From contig JACJWW010000015.1 in NCBI GenBank assembly GCA_020636935.1, positions 1 through 38,541 of the forward strand: DNA of 38,541 nt, read 5' to 3'. This document shows, in pieces, positions 26,455-33,815 of this stretch. Every line of letters starts with the position of its first letter. Position 1 is the stretch's first letter. The notes under the pieces are model-generated. The model ran no database searches. It saw nothing but the letters and a program-made list of their open reading frames with translations, and was not told where the DNA came from. A program made the position numbers and the translations under genes. The stretch is from Nocardioidaceae bacterium. Lineage in GTDB: Bacteria > Actinomycetota > Actinomycetes > Propionibacteriales > Nocardioidaceae.

Positions 26455-27300
26455 ATGAGCTCACAACCATTGTTCGGCAAACGAGTCCTGATCACCGGAG
26501 CTGCCCGCGGCATCGGAGCGGCAGTCGCCCGCAACTTGCACCAACAAGGCGCCTTGGTCGCACTGCTTGGACTGGAGCCAGAGCTCCTGGCTGAGACTTC
26601 TGCCGCGTGCGGGGGCGCTCCTTGGCGCGAGTGCGACGTACGAAACCCCGAACAGGTCGATCGAGCCATCGGCGAACTGGTGGAGGATCTGGGTCGCCTC
26701 GACGTGGTCGTGGCCAATGCTGGGATAGCAAAGCAATTGCCCATCGTTGGCGGACAACCGGGTGTGTTCGAGGCACACATGGAAGTCAACTTGCTGGGCG
26801 TCTTCTACACCCTGCGCGCAGCAGGCCCACACATCGCCCACCCGGGGGGCTACGCCCTTGCTGTGGCTTCTGCTGCAGCCGTAATCCAGTTGCCCCTCCT
26901 AGGAGCATATTCAGCTTCAAAGGCTGGGGTCGAGGCCCTGGGCAATACCTTGCGTCAAGAGCTCAGGCCGACCGGAGCCAAGGTCGGGGTCGCCTACTTC
27001 GCCGAGATCGATACAGACATGACTTCCAGAGGTTTTGGCAGCGAGGCCGGAAAGATGCTCACGGGTGGCGGCACGCTGTCGGGGGTCGCCCCCTTGGAGT
27101 CTGCCGTCAATGCCGTGATCCGCGGGATCAGTCGACGCAGTCGCAGAGTGGTCGCTCCATTCTGGCTCAGGCCGGTGCTGCCGCTTCGTCATTTCGCTCA
27201 ACGCGCAGTGGAGCTCAAACCACTGCCCAAGCTCGAGGCCGCGCTCGACCTGGCCCGACGTGAGGAAATTGATTTCACCACTCACCAGCCAGAGTCATGA
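26455..27300 (+). CDS. Short-chain dehydrogenase/reductase
   Basis: Encodes 281 residues. Classical SDR motifs are TGAARGIG (NAD(P) binding, residues 15-22), a CDVRN adenine pocket, VVANAGIA, and the catalytic set with Ser in ASAAAV and Tyr-Lys in YSASKAG. SDRs in sterol clusters act as 3-beta/17-beta-hydroxysteroid dehydrogenases or on beta-hydroxyacyl-CoA; which applies here cannot be read from sequence. The sequence recalls mycobacterial Rv0547c, encoded not far from fadD8 there, so this ligase-SDR link may be ancestral. ATG 26455 is chosen because the Rossmann fold starts just after it; no strong Shine-Dalgarno is seen. Confidence 0.88.
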   Translation: MSSQPLFGKRVLITGAARGIGAAVARNLHQQGALVALLGLEPELLAETSAACGGAPWRECDVRNPEQVDRAIGELVEDLGRLDVVVANAGIAKQLPIVGGQPGVFEAHMEVNLLGVFYTLRAAGPHIAHPGGYALAVASAAAVIQLPLLGAYSASKAGVEALGNTLRQELRPTGAKVGVAYFAEIDTDMTSRGFGSEAGKMLTGGGTLSGVAPLESAVNAVIRGISRRSRRVVAPFWLRPVLPLRHFAQRAVELKPLPKLEAALDLARREEIDFTTHQPES

Positions 27301-27833
27301 GCGCTCGCATCACGCCCGGTTCGAGGCGAGAAATCGGCCTACCTGCTGCTCTGTTTGCCAAGCTCGCCGGCCGCAAGATGGGCACTGAACCACCGGCGGT
27401 GTTCACCACCCTTGCCCGCACCCGCAGAGTCTTCTGGGGCTGGCTGGCATTTTCGGGCACCTTGATGCCCTTTGGTCATCTCTCCAGGCGTGAATCGGAG
27501 ATGGTGATCCTGAGCGTTGCCCACCAGACTGGGTCGGATTACGAACAGGCCCATCATCGTCGACTTGGCCGACGAGCCGGCTTGTCGTCCGATGAGGTCG
27601 AAGCTCTCTTGGGTGGCCCTGGAGTCACCTTCACTGCTCGCGAGCAAGCCATCCTCGACGTGGTGGCCCAACTCCACACCACCAGCGATGTTGATGACTC
27701 AGCGTGGAGCAGTTTGAGAGCGCACCTGTCTGATCGGGAGGCCATCGAGCTCCTGCTCCTGATCGGTCAATACCAGTCGCTCGCCCAGACCCTGCGGGTG
27801 CTGCGAGTGCCCACTGACCAACCCACACGCTGA
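27297..27833 (+). CDS. Carboxymuconolactone decarboxylase/AhpD-like fold protein without active-site cysteines
   Basis: Encodes 178 residues, mostly helical. The ESEMVILSVAHQTGSDYEQAHH stretch, positions roughly 65-86, resembles the AhpD/CMD core where peroxidase members carry CxxC ahead of the His; here no cysteine is present in the whole protein, so an AhpD-type alkylhydroperoxidase reaction is not expected. The conserved Glu and His remain. The start overlaps the SDR stop (ATGA), so the two are co-translated. A decarboxylase, isomerase or accessory role is inference only. Confidence 0.78.
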   Translation: MSARITPGSRREIGLPAALFAKLAGRKMGTEPPAVFTTLARTRRVFWGWLAFSGTLMPFGHLSRRESEMVILSVAHQTGSDYEQAHHRRLGRRAGLSSDEVEALLGGPGVTFTAREQAILDVVAQLHTTSDVDDSAWSSLRAHLSDREAIELLLLIGQYQSLAQTLRVLRVPTDQPTR

Positions 27834-27855
27834 AGCTGCGGCGCCTCGGTCAGAC

Positions 27856-28890
27856 TCAAAGCAGTGCGTCGGCCACTCGACGTATCTCGTCAGGGGTACG
27901 GGTGCTCAATAGCAGCGTGGTCACACCCGAGGCCTCCCACTCCTGCACGCGATCGCGCACCTTCGCCTCATCACCAATGATGTGGAGCTCATCGACCAAC
28001 TTGTCTGGGATCAATGCCGCGGCCTCATCGCGCTTCCCGGCCAAGAAGAGCGACTGCACCTGATCGGTGATGTCGCCATAGCCCATCCGCTCGAAAACAG
28101 ATTTGTGGAAGTTTTGCTCCTTGGCGCCCATACCGCCCATGTACAGCGCCACGAAAGGCTTCATCGCCTCGATCACGGACTGAGGATCATCAGTGATCTC
28201 CAGGTGACAGGTGGCCGCGATCTCGAAATCCGCGCGGGTACGACGAGCACCGGGCCTTGCGAAACCTTCGTCAAGCCAAGCTTGATACATGCCTGAACTC
28301 GCTGGGCTGTAGAAGATCGGGATCCATCCGTCTGCGATCTCAGCGGTTTGGGCAACATTCTTCGGCCCTTCCGCGCCCAGCCAGATCGGAATGTCGGCTC
28401 GGAGCGGATGCACGATCGGCTTGAGCGGCTTGCCAAGTCCGACCGACCCCGGGCCAGCGTAAGGCAGCGGATAGTGGGGCCCATCATTGGTCACCGGCCC
28501 CTCACGCTCCAACACCTTGCGAATAATGCTCACCACCTCGCGGGTGCGCGCCAACGGCTTGGAGAAGGGCTGGCCGTACCACCCCTCCACGACCTGGGGG
28601 CCACTGACGCCCATGCCCAGGATCATCCGCCCGCCGCTGAGATGGTCGAGGGTCAAGGCATGCATCGCAATCGAAGTCGGCGTACGACCAGACATCTGCA
28701 CGATGGAGGTGCCGAGCCTGACCCGGGAAGTCTCTCGACCCCACCACGCCAAAGGTGTGAAGGCATCCGAGCCCCAGGCTTCTGCCGTGAAGATCGCATC
28801 GAAGCCCGCCTCTTCTGCGGCCTGCACCAAGTCTGCAGTTCCGGTCGGGGGTTGCGCACCCCAATAGCCCAACTGAAGTCCGAGTTTCAC
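27856..28890 (-). CDS. LLM-class F420-dependent oxidoreductase (Rv3520c type)
   Basis: Encodes 344 residues of the luciferase-like monooxygenase TIM-barrel family. LGLQLGYWGAQPP at the N-terminus, FTAEAWGSDAFTPLAWWG, MILGMGVSGPQVVEGWYG and MLGAEGPKN-like LGAEGPKNVAQTAEIADGW match Rv3520c, a predicted coenzyme F420-dependent protein in the mycobacterial sterol cluster; its steroid substrate is not known to me. GTG at 28890 is chosen for GGGGAG six bases upstream and a first residue aligned to the family start. It is divergent from the DUF35-ltp4-ltp3 operon exactly as Rv3520c is from Rv3521, with a KstR operator between. Confidence 0.9.
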   Translation of the reverse strand: MKLGLQLGYWGAQPPTGTADLVQAAEEAGFDAIFTAEAWGSDAFTPLAWWGRETSRVRLGTSIVQMSGRTPTSIAMHALTLDHLSGGRMILGMGVSGPQVVEGWYGQPFSKPLARTREVVSIIRKVLEREGPVTNDGPHYPLPYAGPGSVGLGKPLKPIVHPLRADIPIWLGAEGPKNVAQTAEIADGWIPIFYSPASSGMYQAWLDEGFARPGARRTRADFEIAATCHLEITDDPQSVIEAMKPFVALYMGGMGAKEQNFHKSVFERMGYGDITDQVQSLFLAGKRDEAAALIPDKLVDELHIIGDEAKVRDRVQEWEASGVTTLLLSTRTPDEIRRVADALL

Positions 28891-28964
28891 GATCTGCTCC
28901 CCTGCTATCCCTAGGTGACAACTGGCCACCCTAGACGAAACTGCAGGGGTGGCGCTTGCCAGTC

Positions 28965-28970
28965 AGACTA
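28965..28970 (-). promoter_or_regulatory. Putative -10 box of the LLM oxidoreductase gene
   Basis: Minus-strand TAGTCT directly continues the KstR palindrome, in the same register as at fadD19, the fadD8-like gene, fadE26 and cyp125. The transcript would have a leader of about 65-70 bases before GTG 28890, consistent with the clear Shine-Dalgarno there. Confidence 0.45.
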
Positions 28971-28982
28971 GAACGTGTTTCA
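28969..28982. promoter_or_regulatory. KstR operator, LLM/DUF35-ltp junction
   Basis: TAGAACGTGTTTCA matches TnnAACnnGTTnnA exactly and ends 10 bases before the ATG of the DUF35 gene, so KstR bound here would block that operon as well as the divergent LLM gene. Confidence 0.86.
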
Positions 28983-28992
28983 CTTCGGAGCC

Positions 28993-29976
28993 ATGACCCA
29001 AACCACCGAATCGACCAACGATTCTGGTTGTCTGCACGCGCCGATCCAAGTGGAGTTCGACTACACGCGATCCTTGGGGAGCGTGCTCTCCAAGTTCATG
29101 ACCGGCCTGCGCGACCACCAGGTGTACGCCGCAAAACTCTCTGACGGCAGCGTCGTCTGCCCTCCCCCGGAGTACGACCCAACTACCTTCGAGCCAGTCA
29201 ATGACTTGGTAGTGGTCGGCACTCAGGGTGTGGTGAAGACCTGGGCCTGGGTCTCTGAGCCAGTCACCGATCAACCACTCAACCGTCCCTTCGCATACGC
29301 CATGATTCAGCTCGATGGCACTGACGAACCCTTCTTGCACGCGCTGGACGCACCCCAAGACCAAATCAAGTCAGGGATGCGGGTGCAGATCCGTTGGGCC
29401 CAGCAGACTCAGGGTGACATCCGAGACATTGCTTGTTTCGAACCAGCAGACGACTCGCCAGGGCAACCCGTTCCGGCAACAGATGCGGCTCAGGGTGGAG
29501 TCACCGGACTGATCAGCCCGGTCAGGCTGGCCTACGACTATGCCGCCTCTCCAGAAGAGTCGAAGTTCTTCCGCGGCCTGGCCGAAGGCAAGATCTTGGG
29601 GCAACGCTGCCCCAAGTGTCAGAAGGTCTATGTGCCGCCACGCGGCGCGTGCCCTGTCGATGGGGTGCCCACCGACGAAGAGGTCGAGTTGGCCCAACGC
29701 GGCACAGTGACCACCTTCTGCATCGTCAACGTGCCCTTCCTCGGGCAGAAGATCAAGCCTCCGTATGTGTCGGCGTACGTCTTGCTGGACGGGGCCGACA
29801 TCGCCTTCTTGCACCTGATCTTGGATTGTCCTGCCGAGGAAGTCCGGATGGGCATGCGGGTGGAGGCAGTTTGGAAGCCACGCGATGAGTGGGGCACCAC
29901 GATCGAGAACATCAGTCACTTCAGGCCGATCGATGAGCCCGATGCCGACTACGACACCTACAAGCAACACCTCTGA
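28993..29976 (+). CDS. Tandem DUF35/OB-fold protein (Rv3521 type)
   Basis: Encodes 327 residues with two DUF35-like halves. The first (about 10-155) keeps the helical lead and OB-fold but has no zinc-ribbon cysteines (KLSDGSVVCPPPEYDP in that place). The second (about 180-315) has FFRGLAEGKILGQRCPKC, a CxxC pair and a further Cys in GACPVDG, a rubredoxin-like zinc ribbon, then the OB-fold. DUF35 proteins pair with thiolase-like proteins such as Ltp2 to form steroid side-chain aldolases. Here it directly precedes ltp4 and ltp3, so it is the likely partner of one or both. ATG 28993 has only a close GGAG; an upstream ATG at 28975 would lie inside the operator. Confidence 0.86.
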   Translation: MTQTTESTNDSGCLHAPIQVEFDYTRSLGSVLSKFMTGLRDHQVYAAKLSDGSVVCPPPEYDPTTFEPVNDLVVVGTQGVVKTWAWVSEPVTDQPLNRPFAYAMIQLDGTDEPFLHALDAPQDQIKSGMRVQIRWAQQTQGDIRDIACFEPADDSPGQPVPATDAAQGGVTGLISPVRLAYDYAASPEESKFFRGLAEGKILGQRCPKCQKVYVPPRGACPVDGVPTDEEVELAQRGTVTTFCIVNVPFLGQKIKPPYVSAYVLLDGADIAFLHLILDCPAEEVRMGMRVEAVWKPRDEWGTTIENISHFRPIDEPDADYDTYKQHL

Positions 29977-29986
29977 GGAGCCGACG

Positions 29987-31042
29987 ATGAGAGATGTAGC
30001 AGTCGTTGGCTTTGCCCAACGCCAGCAGAAGAGCTTCCAGGGCTCCCCCACTTGCGTCGAGCATTTGGTGCCAGTGTTTGCAGAGTGCTTCGAGCAGACT
30101 GGATGGACCAAAGACAACATTGGCTTTTGGTGTTCTGGTTCCAGCGACTACCTAGCCGGGCGTTCGTTTTCGTTCGTGTCTGCCGTTGATGCCATCGGCG
30201 CCCTGCCGCCCGTGAATGAATCTCACGTGGAGATGGATGCTGCTTGGGCGCTCTACGAAGCCTGGGTCAAGATCCAAACCGGCGACGTGGACACCGCCTT
30301 GGTCTACGGCTTCGGCAAGGCGTCTGCGGGAGTGCTTCGGCGTACTCTCGCCCTGCAACTCGACCCGTATACGACCACCCCTTTGTGGCCCGACACCGTG
30401 TCAATCGCCGGCATGCAGGCCCGCGAAGGCCTCGAACAGGGCAATTGGACCCAGGCCGAAATGGCTCAGGTGGCAGCTCGGTCACTTGATTCAGCACGCA
30501 GCAATCCCAACGCCGTCGTGTCAGGCAGTCGTTCGGCCGAGGAGCTGTTGGCTGAGGAGCTGTACGCCGATCCGTTGCGCAAGTCAGACTGCGCCCCTGT
30601 GTCAGACGGTGTGGCCGCCATGGTGATCGCTGCGGCAGATGCTCCTGGTTTTGACTCGTTGCGATCTCGCCCGGCCTGGATCACCGGCTTCGAGCATCGG
30701 ATCGATTCGATCCGTTTGGGGTCACGGGATCTGACCACTTCGCCGAGTGCTGCGGCTGCCGGCCAAGCTGCTGGTGCGGCCTCAGTTGACACCGCCGAAT
30801 TGCATGCGCCATTCACCCATCAGGAGATCATCCTCAAGGACGCCTTGGGACTGGGCGATGAGGTCACGATCAACCCATCCGGCGGTGCCCTTTGTGGCAA
30901 TCCGATGTTCGCATCGGGTCTGATCCGCATCGGCGAGGCTGCGAAACGCATTTGGGCCGGCGATTCAGATCGTGCCCTCGGGCACGCCACATCTGGCCCA
31001 GCACTGCAACAAAACCTCGTCTGCGTCATGGAAGGTCGCTGA
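29987..31042 (+). CDS. ltp4: Thiolase-like lipid-transfer/aldolase protein, Ltp4 type
   Basis: Encodes 351 residues of the thiolase superfamily. MRDVAVVGFAQ at the start, SHVEMDAAWALYEAW where thiolases have their nucleophile, and NPSGGALCGNPMFASGL near the C-terminus are visible. The nucleophile segment has no Cys, so ordinary thiolysis is unlikely; this fits the aldolase/lyase role of Ltp proteins in removing sterol side-chain pieces, shown for Ltp3/Ltp4 of Rhodococcus with C24-branched sterols. TGAGGAG lies about 6 bases before ATG 29987, and the gene follows the DUF35 stop by 10 bases. Order matches Rv3521-Rv3522-Rv3523. Confidence 0.87.
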   Translation: MRDVAVVGFAQRQQKSFQGSPTCVEHLVPVFAECFEQTGWTKDNIGFWCSGSSDYLAGRSFSFVSAVDAIGALPPVNESHVEMDAAWALYEAWVKIQTGDVDTALVYGFGKASAGVLRRTLALQLDPYTTTPLWPDTVSIAGMQAREGLEQGNWTQAEMAQVAARSLDSARSNPNAVVSGSRSAEELLAEELYADPLRKSDCAPVSDGVAAMVIAAADAPGFDSLRSRPAWITGFEHRIDSIRLGSRDLTTSPSAAAAGQAAGAASVDTAELHAPFTHQEIILKDALGLGDEVTINPSGGALCGNPMFASGLIRIGEAAKRIWAGDSDRALGHATSGPALQQNLVCVMEGR

Positions 31043-31043
31043 A

Positions 31044-32204
31044 ATGGGTAAGCAACTCGCTGCCGTGATTGGGGTTGGGCAGACCCATCACCGAGCCAAG
31101 CGTGAGGATGTCTCGATGACTGGCCTGCTACGAGAGGCGGTCGACCGCGCCCTGGCAGATGCTGGAGTCACTCTCGCTGACATCGACGCGGTCGTCGTTG
31201 GCAAGGCCCCCGACCTCTTCGAGGGCGTGATGATGCCCGAGCTCTTCTTGGCGGAAGCCTTGGGAGCGGTCGGCAAGCCCCTGCTACGCGTGCACACTGC
31301 CGGCTCGGTCGGTGGGTCCACCGCGATTGTGGCGGCCTCGCTGGTGCAGTCAGGGATCCACGAGCGAGTGCTCACAGTCGCCTTCGAGAAGCAGTCGGAA
31401 TCCAACGCCATGTGGGCACTGTCTGTGCCGGTGCCCTTCATCATGCCGGTCCATGCGGGCGCAGGCGGCTATTTCGCCCCGCATGTGCGCTCATACATCC
31501 GGCGTTCAGGGGCTCCCACTGAGATTGGTGCCATCGTGGCTGCCAAAGACCGTCAGAATGCGCTCAACAATCCGTATGCCCACTTGCACAATGAGGGCAC
31601 CACGGTCGAGACCGTGCTCGCCTCACAGATGTTGTGGGATCCAATCCGGTACGACGAGACCTGTCCGTCATCAGATGGAGCCTGCGCTCTGGTGATCGGC
31701 TCCGAGAAGGCCGCCGCTGGGATCGCGAACCCAGCTTGGATCCATGGCACCGCCATGCGCTCTGAACCCACAACGGCTGCAGAGCGCGACCAGGTCAACC
31801 CGCAAGCTGGGCAACTCGCCGCAGCCTCGGTCTTCAAGCAAGCCGGGATCACGAATCCGATCGAAGAGATCGACTGCGCGGAGATCTACGTGCCCTTCTC
31901 GTGGTTTGAGCCCATGTGGCTGGAGAATCTGGGCTTTGCCGCCGAAGGCGAAGGCTGGAAGCTCACCCAGGCTGGTGAAACCGCCATGGGTGGAAAGATT
32001 CCCCTGAACATGAGCGGCGGGGTCTTGTCATCCAATCCGATTGGAGCCAGTGGCATGCTGCGCTTCGCTGAGGCCGCCTTGCAGGTGAAGGGTGAAGCCG
32101 GTGCCCATCAAGTGGATGGGGCACGGAGGGCCTTGGGCCATGCCTATGGCGGCGGATCACAATTCTTCGCGCTATGGGTGGTTGGCGCCAACAAGCCTGC
32201 ATAG
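31044..32204 (+). CDS. ltp3: Thiolase-like lipid-transfer/aldolase protein, Ltp3 type
   Basis: Encodes 386 residues. AAVIGVGQTHH starts the N-terminal thiolase half; VHTAGSVGGSTAIVAASL occupies the nucleophile region, with Gly where Cys is expected; HNEGTT and NPIGASGMLRFAEAAL belong to the C-terminal half, which ends RALGHAYGGGSQFFAL. Like Ltp4 it therefore probably catalyses retro-aldol cleavage or binds steroid-CoA rather than thiolysis. It begins one base after the ltp4 stop, with GGAAGG about 7 bases upstream. Ltp3 and Ltp4 may pair with each other and with the upstream DUF35 protein. Confidence 0.87.
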   Translation: MGKQLAAVIGVGQTHHRAKREDVSMTGLLREAVDRALADAGVTLADIDAVVVGKAPDLFEGVMMPELFLAEALGAVGKPLLRVHTAGSVGGSTAIVAASLVQSGIHERVLTVAFEKQSESNAMWALSVPVPFIMPVHAGAGGYFAPHVRSYIRRSGAPTEIGAIVAAKDRQNALNNPYAHLHNEGTTVETVLASQMLWDPIRYDETCPSSDGACALVIGSEKAAAGIANPAWIHGTAMRSEPTTAAERDQVNPQAGQLAAASVFKQAGITNPIEEIDCAEIYVPFSWFEPMWLENLGFAAEGEGWKLTQAGETAMGGKIPLNMSGGVLSSNPIGASGMLRFAEAALQVKGEAGAHQVDGARRALGHAYGGGSQFFALWVVGANKPA

Positions 32205-32244
32205 GCATTGCCGCGACCATTCGGATCCGCAAGGAGCGGTGATC

Positions 32245-32970
32245 ATGACGAGCAAAGGCCACCCCGGCTGGATCCCAAACCAGCATGGCGCCTGGGCCAT
32301 GGTGATCAGTCCATTGATCGTGGGGATCATCGCAGGCGGGCCCCGTTGGATCCACCTTCCCTTGACGGCCTTCTGGCTACTGGGCTATTTCGCGTTCTTC
32401 GCGGTCTCCTTGTGGCTGAAAGCGCGGCGCCGAGCCAAGTGGTTTCCACCTGTCCGCGCTTATGCTCTTGCAGCAATAGCGACGGGACTCGTCGTACTCG
32501 CGATGGATCCGACGCTAATCCAGTGGGCTCCTGCATTCGTGCTCCCCTTGGGCATCGGCCTGTGGGCGGCGTCGCAGCGTCGTGATCGTGACCTGGTGGT
32601 TGGCGTCACCACCATCATCGGGGCCAGCGCCATGACTCTGGTGGCCTACGACGCGGGGCATCACGGAGTGGACCAGCGTGCCTGGCAGTTGGCCGGCGTA
32701 CAACTGCTCTATTTCACCGGAACGGTCTTCTATGTGAAGTCGGCAATCCGCGAACGCGACAATCGCGGCTTCTTGTGGACCAGTGTCGCCTTCCATGCAG
32801 GAGCCTGTGCAGTCGCCTGGATATTGAACATTTGGTTGGGACTGGTCTTCGCAGTTCTGTTGGTCCGCGCTGCCGTCTTGCCGCCGCTGCGCCTGACCCC
32901 AAAGACGCTGGGTATTCTCGAAATCTTGGCTACCCTCGCGGTCGCCGTAGTCTCACTCGTCGTGTTGTGA
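32245..32970 (+). CDS. YwiC-like integral membrane protein
   Basis: Encodes 241 residues with about eight hydrophobic segments. The N-terminal GWIPNQHGAWAMVISP is the hallmark of the YwiC-like family, whose function is not established; members occur next to various metabolic genes. AAGGAG lies 8 bases before ATG 32245. It follows ltp3 by 40 bases and precedes the thioesterase by 9, so it appears to belong to the sterol operon. Whether it transports or modifies a steroid or quinone-like lipid cannot be said. Confidence 0.83.
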   Translation: MTSKGHPGWIPNQHGAWAMVISPLIVGIIAGGPRWIHLPLTAFWLLGYFAFFAVSLWLKARRRAKWFPPVRAYALAAIATGLVVLAMDPTLIQWAPAFVLPLGIGLWAASQRRDRDLVVGVTTIIGASAMTLVAYDAGHHGVDQRAWQLAGVQLLYFTGTVFYVKSAIRERDNRGFLWTSVAFHAGACAVAWILNIWLGLVFAVLLVRAAVLPPLRLTPKTLGILEILATLAVAVVSLVVL

Positions 32971-32979
32971 AGGAGCCCC

Positions 32980-33765
32980 ATGACCCTGCAGTCGATGATC
33001 GCAGCCGCCACTGTCAGATCAGATGTCGAAATCGATGAAGGATGGGGGCAAGGCCGAGCCACCTACGGCGGATTGGTCTCTGCATTGGGTTTGGCCCGGA
33101 TGGAAGCCATCGCCGATCTGGGCGACCACCGACTGAGGTCCGTCTCAACCACCTTCGTCGGCCCGGTGACACCAGGTGCTACTGCACTCAACGCAAAGCT
33201 CCTTCGACATGGCTCAAATGTCACCCACACAACTTGCGAAATCATCCAAGAGGGTCAGGTGAAAGCTGTTCTGCAGGCGAGCTTCGGCTCAGCCAGGGAG
33301 TCAAGCCTCAACTTCGACCGCGCCCCTGAGATGAGACTCAACCCCGTGGACGAATGCCTGGAATTGCCGTACGTCGCCGGGCTCACTCCGGACTTCTTCC
33401 AACATGTCCAACTGCAACAGTGCGAGGGCGACATGCCCTTTTCAGGTGGTCAACCAGACTTCGCTGGCTGGATGCGGCTCCGGGAGACTCCGCAAGAATT
33501 CACCGACCTACACCTGGTGGCCTTGATCGACTCATGGCCGCCTGCAGTCATGCCAGCCATGAAGACACCGGCCCCGGGCAGCACTCTCACCTGGCAACTC
33601 GGGGTGATGCCCTTCGAGCGACCCAGCCGCCCTGATGACTACTGGGGTTATCGCGTCAAGACGCACCAAGCCGCCGAAGGCTATGCCTTCAGTACTGCCC
33701 ATGTTTGGACAAGCACGGGCCATTTGGCGGCCGTGAGCCAACAGTCCCTCGCGGTCTTCTCCTAG
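32980..33765 (+). CDS. Double-hotdog acyl-CoA thioesterase (TesB-like)
   Basis: Encodes 261 residues forming two hotdog repeats, the arrangement of TesB/4HBT_3 thioesterases. The first repeat has GQGRATYGGLVSALGLARM and the strand STTFVGPVTPG; the second has DLHLVALIDSWPPAVMPAM, with the Asp in the place of the catalytic Asp of TesB-type enzymes, then STLTWQLGVM. It probably hydrolyses a CoA thioester, perhaps releasing CoA from stalled steroid-CoA intermediates; this is inference from context. AGGAG lies 4 bases before the ATG. It is the last gene of the DUF35-ltp operon and ends at a strong hairpin. Confidence 0.82.
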   Translation: MTLQSMIAAATVRSDVEIDEGWGQGRATYGGLVSALGLARMEAIADLGDHRLRSVSTTFVGPVTPGATALNAKLLRHGSNVTHTTCEIIQEGQVKAVLQASFGSARESSLNFDRAPEMRLNPVDECLELPYVAGLTPDFFQHVQLQQCEGDMPFSGGQPDFAGWMRLRETPQEFTDLHLVALIDSWPPAVMPAMKTPAPGSTLTWQLGVMPFERPSRPDDYWGYRVKTHQAAEGYAFSTAHVWTSTGHLAAVSQQSLAVFS

Positions 33766-33794
33766 ATCGGGGCGTCATCCTCGACGCCCCGATC
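33765..33794. terminator. Bidirectional hairpin between convergent genes
   Basis: A perfect 12-base-pair inverted repeat (GATCGGGGCGTC, loop ATCCTC, GACGCCCCGATC) begins in the thioesterase stop codon and ends 22 bases from the stop of the convergent P450 gene. It is the strongest hairpin I found in the window. There is no T tract on either strand, so it is either an actinobacterial U-less terminator or an mRNA 3' end stabiliser. Confidence 0.8.
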
Positions 33795-33815
33795 CAGATG
33801 AATGTCTGACCGCGC

